The notes beneath the pieces are model-generated. The model saw only the letters and a list, made by a program, of their open reading frames with translations, made no database searches and had not been told where the DNA came from. A DNA stretch of 25,967 bases from a bacterium (lineage in GTDB: Bacteria; Cyanobacteriota; Vampirovibrionia; Gastranaerophilales; UBA9971). Below are positions 23,645-25,967 of the stretch, piece by piece (position 1 is the stretch's first letter; every line of letters begins with the position of its first letter). Where the stretch lies: the NCBI GenBank assembly GCA_037147175.1, contig JBAWVS010000039.1, positions 1 through 25,967 of the forward strand, written 5' to 3'. Both the position numbers and the translations under genes were made by a program.

Positions 23645-24847
23645 ATGTCTTATGAAGAATTGAGCATATCTTTAGAGCGATTGCAGCGATTTAACAAGCC
23701 TTTCAAAAAATTTGACAGAGTGCATAGGGAAATCGTAATTAAACACCTTATTTCTCCTAAAATAAGCCTTAAAAACTATTATAAGTTTTCTTTCGGCACA
23801 GTGAATTTTCTTGTTCAGCTTATATGGAACGAATCTGTCAAAGCATTAAATCCTCTTTATGAAGAAAATTATGATTTAAATACATATCTTTTTTATGAAG
23901 AAATAAAAGAATTTTCGGCAAAAGAAATTTTAAAGCGTATAGTTTTTTCGGAAAACATTACAGGATTTGCAAAGCCTGCGAATTTTGCGGAATCGGAGTT
24001 TATTTGCGAAGAAAATGTATTAAAAGACGTTTTTGAACAAGCAGGAATAACTTTTAGGAATAAATTTTCAACTACAGAAAATCTTGATGCTTTTTCAAAA
24101 ATCTATATTGAATCAGGCATGAATTATCCTATAAATATTAACGGGTTTTTACAGCTTGCTCAAGCGGATAAAAACCTTTCCAAAAACATAAAAAGGCTTG
24201 TATGGCTGAATAAACAAATTAAAAAGCATGATTTGGCTAATGATTTTGAAAAAATATATGAGTTGGCAGAAACTTACAGAAATACAAACTGCTCTAAAAA
24301 ACCTCTAAAACTGCTTCTTCTTGCTGAGGGGGCAACAGAAGAGGCTTTATTGCCTTTATTTTCTTGTGTGGCGGGAGTTGATTTTGACAAAAGAGGTATA
24401 GAGCTTGTTGCTTCAGGCGGAAAAAACCAGGTTGCCAGAATTTATGCAGAAATTAATCAGGAAGTTAATATTCCGATTTTTATAATTTTAGATGCGGATG
24501 CGCAGCAGATTGCAGACGAAATCAACAAAATTATCAGGCCTCAAGATAGGCTGTATTTGATTTCTTCAGGAGAATTTGAAGATATTTTGACTGACAACCT
24601 GATTTGCAGGGCGGTAAATTCGCACTACGGGCTTGTCGGGAATATAACAAAAGAAGACCTGAACATTAACACCCGCAAAACTGACGCTCTTTCTGCCATA
24701 TGGAAACAAAAAGGGTTTGGCGAATTTAAAAAAGCTGAATTTGCCCAGATAATCGCAGAAAATATAAAAAATTCATGTGATTTATCAGAAGAAATGCAGA
24801 AAATAATCTTAAATATTCAGGAAATGCTTTTAATCCAAACAAAATAA
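23645..24847 (+). CDS. TOPRIM-domain protein, OLD-nuclease-like, without ATPase
   Basis: 400 aa from the first ATG. Residues 1-215 are helical, charged and unrecognised. Residues 222-310 form a TOPRIM domain: Glu228 in LLLLAEGATEEALLPLF and the DxD pair Asp283/Asp285 in IPIFIILDADAQQ, which bind the catalytic metal in topoisomerases, primases and OLD nucleases. The sequence after it (SSGEFEDIL, then FGEFKKAEFAQIIAENI) resembles the tail of OLD-family TOPRIM nucleases, but the OLD ATPase half is absent. Such proteins occur in phage-defence and DNA-repair systems; the role here is not shown. The ATG lacks a ribosome binding site, and coding-like sequence continues upstream, so the true N-terminus may lie earlier or the gene may be damaged. 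Its neighbours are two cysteine-protease-like genes. Confidence 0.65.
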   Translation: MSYEELSISLERLQRFNKPFKKFDRVHREIVIKHLISPKISLKNYYKFSFGTVNFLVQLIWNESVKALNPLYEENYDLNTYLFYEEIKEFSAKEILKRIVFSENITGFAKPANFAESEFICEENVLKDVFEQAGITFRNKFSTTENLDAFSKIYIESGMNYPININGFLQLAQADKNLSKNIKRLVWLNKQIKKHDLANDFEKIYELAETYRNTNCSKKPLKLLLLAEGATEEALLPLFSCVAGVDFDKRGIELVASGGKNQVARIYAEINQEVNIPIFIILDADAQQIADEINKIIRPQDRLYLISSGEFEDILTDNLICRAVNSHYGLVGNITKEDLNINTRKTDALSAIWKQKGFGEFKKAEFAQIIAENIKNSCDLSEEMQKIILNIQEMLLIQTK

Positions 24848-24947
24848 TTATTAATTCGTCATTTTTTGCAAAAAAAGGCAATTTTTTGCATGTTTTTGTT
24901 TTTATAAATATAAGAGGAAATTGGGGAAAAATAAGAGGAGTTGGGGT

Positions 24948-25934
24948 ATGGTAAATAACAGAATTGAAATTCCATTTGCAAAACTTTCTGACGGCAATTT
25001 TATGCGGCAAATATTTAACAATACATTTCAGAAGACAGCAATAACACCCGAAACTGACAATATTTTTGTTACGGGTGCACAAGGAAAAAGTTCTAAAGAG
25101 GTTTTGGATGAATATACACAATTTTCTGAGACATTTCACAATCTTAAATCAGATTCCCCCCTTGCAAAGACAATTCAAGCTAAAAATAAAAATAGTAAAA
25201 ACGGGATTTTTCAAATGCCTTCTTTTGAACAATCTGGTGATTTTGAAGCATGTTTTGGAGTAGATAACAAGTTATTTGGTACAGAGAAAGAGTCCGACTG
25301 GAAAAAAGATGAAAAAGAAAGATTTAAAAAAGCTGACGGTAAAACCGGAAATTTTGCACAAGGTGCAACAGCAGATTGCTGGTTATTATCAAGATTGGCT
25401 GCAAAAGATGACAGAATTATAAAAAAAGAAAAAGACGGTTCTTTTACTGTTACTTTAAACAATCCTGACAAACAAGAAGAAACTCATAAAATAAAAGTAA
25501 CTAAAGATGATTTTAGTAATATATCAAATCGAAATTTGTCATCAGGCGATCCTGATGCAAAAATTGTTGAAATTGCTACAAAAAAATTATTTAAATCACT
25601 TAAAATAAATAATGGCAGTATTGATTTCAATACTGATAAAAGAGGTTTTAGCTTATTATCAAAAAAATCTTCTACATCATTAGTAAGGGATCCACAACCT
25701 AAATATACACCTACTCTTGCAGAAAATAAGCAGCTACAAGAACAGGAATTCAATCACTTAGAAAATCAACTTAAACAACTAAGTTCTACAAGCAAAGCTA
25801 TTACGGCAAGCACTACTAGTTTTAGTAGCGAGGCTTCATTTTCAGGAAATAATTGTGTAAACACTGATAAACTTGTAATAAATCATGCATATACTATAAC
25901 TAAAATAGATCCAACTAGTGTTCAGTTAAGTTAA
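24948..25934 (+). CDS. calpain-family (C2) cysteine protease-like protein, apparently truncated
   Basis: 328 aa. FAQGATADCWLLSRLAA holds the catalytic Cys144 in the calpain context QGxxxDCW. SFTVTLNNPD and EIATKKLFKSL match following calpain core strands and helix. INHAYTITKID holds the expected catalytic His313. The frame ends 15 residues later, before the NPW/Asn segment that completes the calpain triad. A Ser/Thr/Gln-rich insert lies before the His (about 250-305). The N-terminus (1-130) is polar and has no signal peptide. I chose the ATG at 24948 because GAGGAG lies 7 bases before it; the frame also opens at a TTG (24921) with no benefit. A second similar purine-rich stretch (24911-24926) precedes it. 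The protein may be active with a substitute residue, or a broken copy. Confidence 0.7.
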   Translation: MVNNRIEIPFAKLSDGNFMRQIFNNTFQKTAITPETDNIFVTGAQGKSSKEVLDEYTQFSETFHNLKSDSPLAKTIQAKNKNSKNGIFQMPSFEQSGDFEACFGVDNKLFGTEKESDWKKDEKERFKKADGKTGNFAQGATADCWLLSRLAAKDDRIIKKEKDGSFTVTLNNPDKQEETHKIKVTKDDFSNISNRNLSSGDPDAKIVEIATKKLFKSLKINNGSIDFNTDKRGFSLLSKKSSTSLVRDPQPKYTPTLAENKQLQEQEFNHLENQLKQLSSTSKAITASTTSFSSEASFSGNNCVNTDKLVINHAYTITKIDPTSVQLS

Positions 25935-25967
25935 AAGTTTAGAACAAATTTTCTTTTTTCACGTCTT

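Noticed and set aside
24726-25139. 137-codon minus-strand frame spanning the end of the TOPRIM gene and start of the calpain-like gene
   Set aside because: It overlaps two supported genes and reads as a Cys/Leu/Phe-rich shadow.

Overview
The window looks like chromosome of a low-GC bacterium that uses the standard code (TAA stops throughout) and has cell-wall synthesis (MurA), a TolC-type outer-membrane channel, membrane-bound FtsH and two-component signalling. It therefore has peptidoglycan and probably a double membrane. Two large proteins of papain/calpain-like cysteine-protease type sit at the right end, and one carries a short N-terminal 'VHFGN' signature. Both features recall the gut Melainabacteria/Vampirovibrionia (Gastranaerophilales). 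That placement is inference from style and was not tested.

Left part (1-5.4 kb): a sugar-nucleotide epimerase, a secreted or anchored protein of unknown function, tRNA-Ser(GGA) with promoter and terminator, then an accessory-looking stretch. That stretch holds a 312-aa unknown protein with a weak ADP-ribosyltransferase-like pattern, flanked by paired 22-bp repeats that resemble insertion-element ends, followed by the decayed end of a chemotaxis-receptor gene. A WrbA flavoprotein and a 51-aa small ORF with its own terminator follow.

Middle (5.4-17.7 kb): a 1089-aa zinc-ribbon/P-loop ATPase/helical-repeat protein converges on a minus-strand run marR-tolC-tlyA-nadK. Between them lies an exact 230-bp tandem duplication built of hairpin repeats. 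Degenerate relatives of these hairpins lie between tlyA and tolC and upstream of marR. Next come a histidine kinase/response regulator pair, a 55-aa AtpZ/AtpI-like membrane protein that starts with GTG, a small protein with a duplicated RWYDxDP motif, and murA (TTG start).

Right part (17.7-26 kb): ftsH and a GltD-like NADPH oxidoreductase form a plus-strand pair. A 599-aa papain-like protein converges on gltD. A TOPRIM-domain protein without an ATPase partner comes next, with coding-like sequence extending upstream of its first ATG. Last is a calpain-like protein that stops just after its catalytic histidine.

Most genes are housekeeping. The parts that deserve attention are the 2.3-4.2 kb accessory stretch, the hairpin-repeat family, and the protease/TOPRIM/protease neighbourhood at 21.5-26 kb. 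I see no CRISPR array, intact transposase, prophage or rRNA gene.
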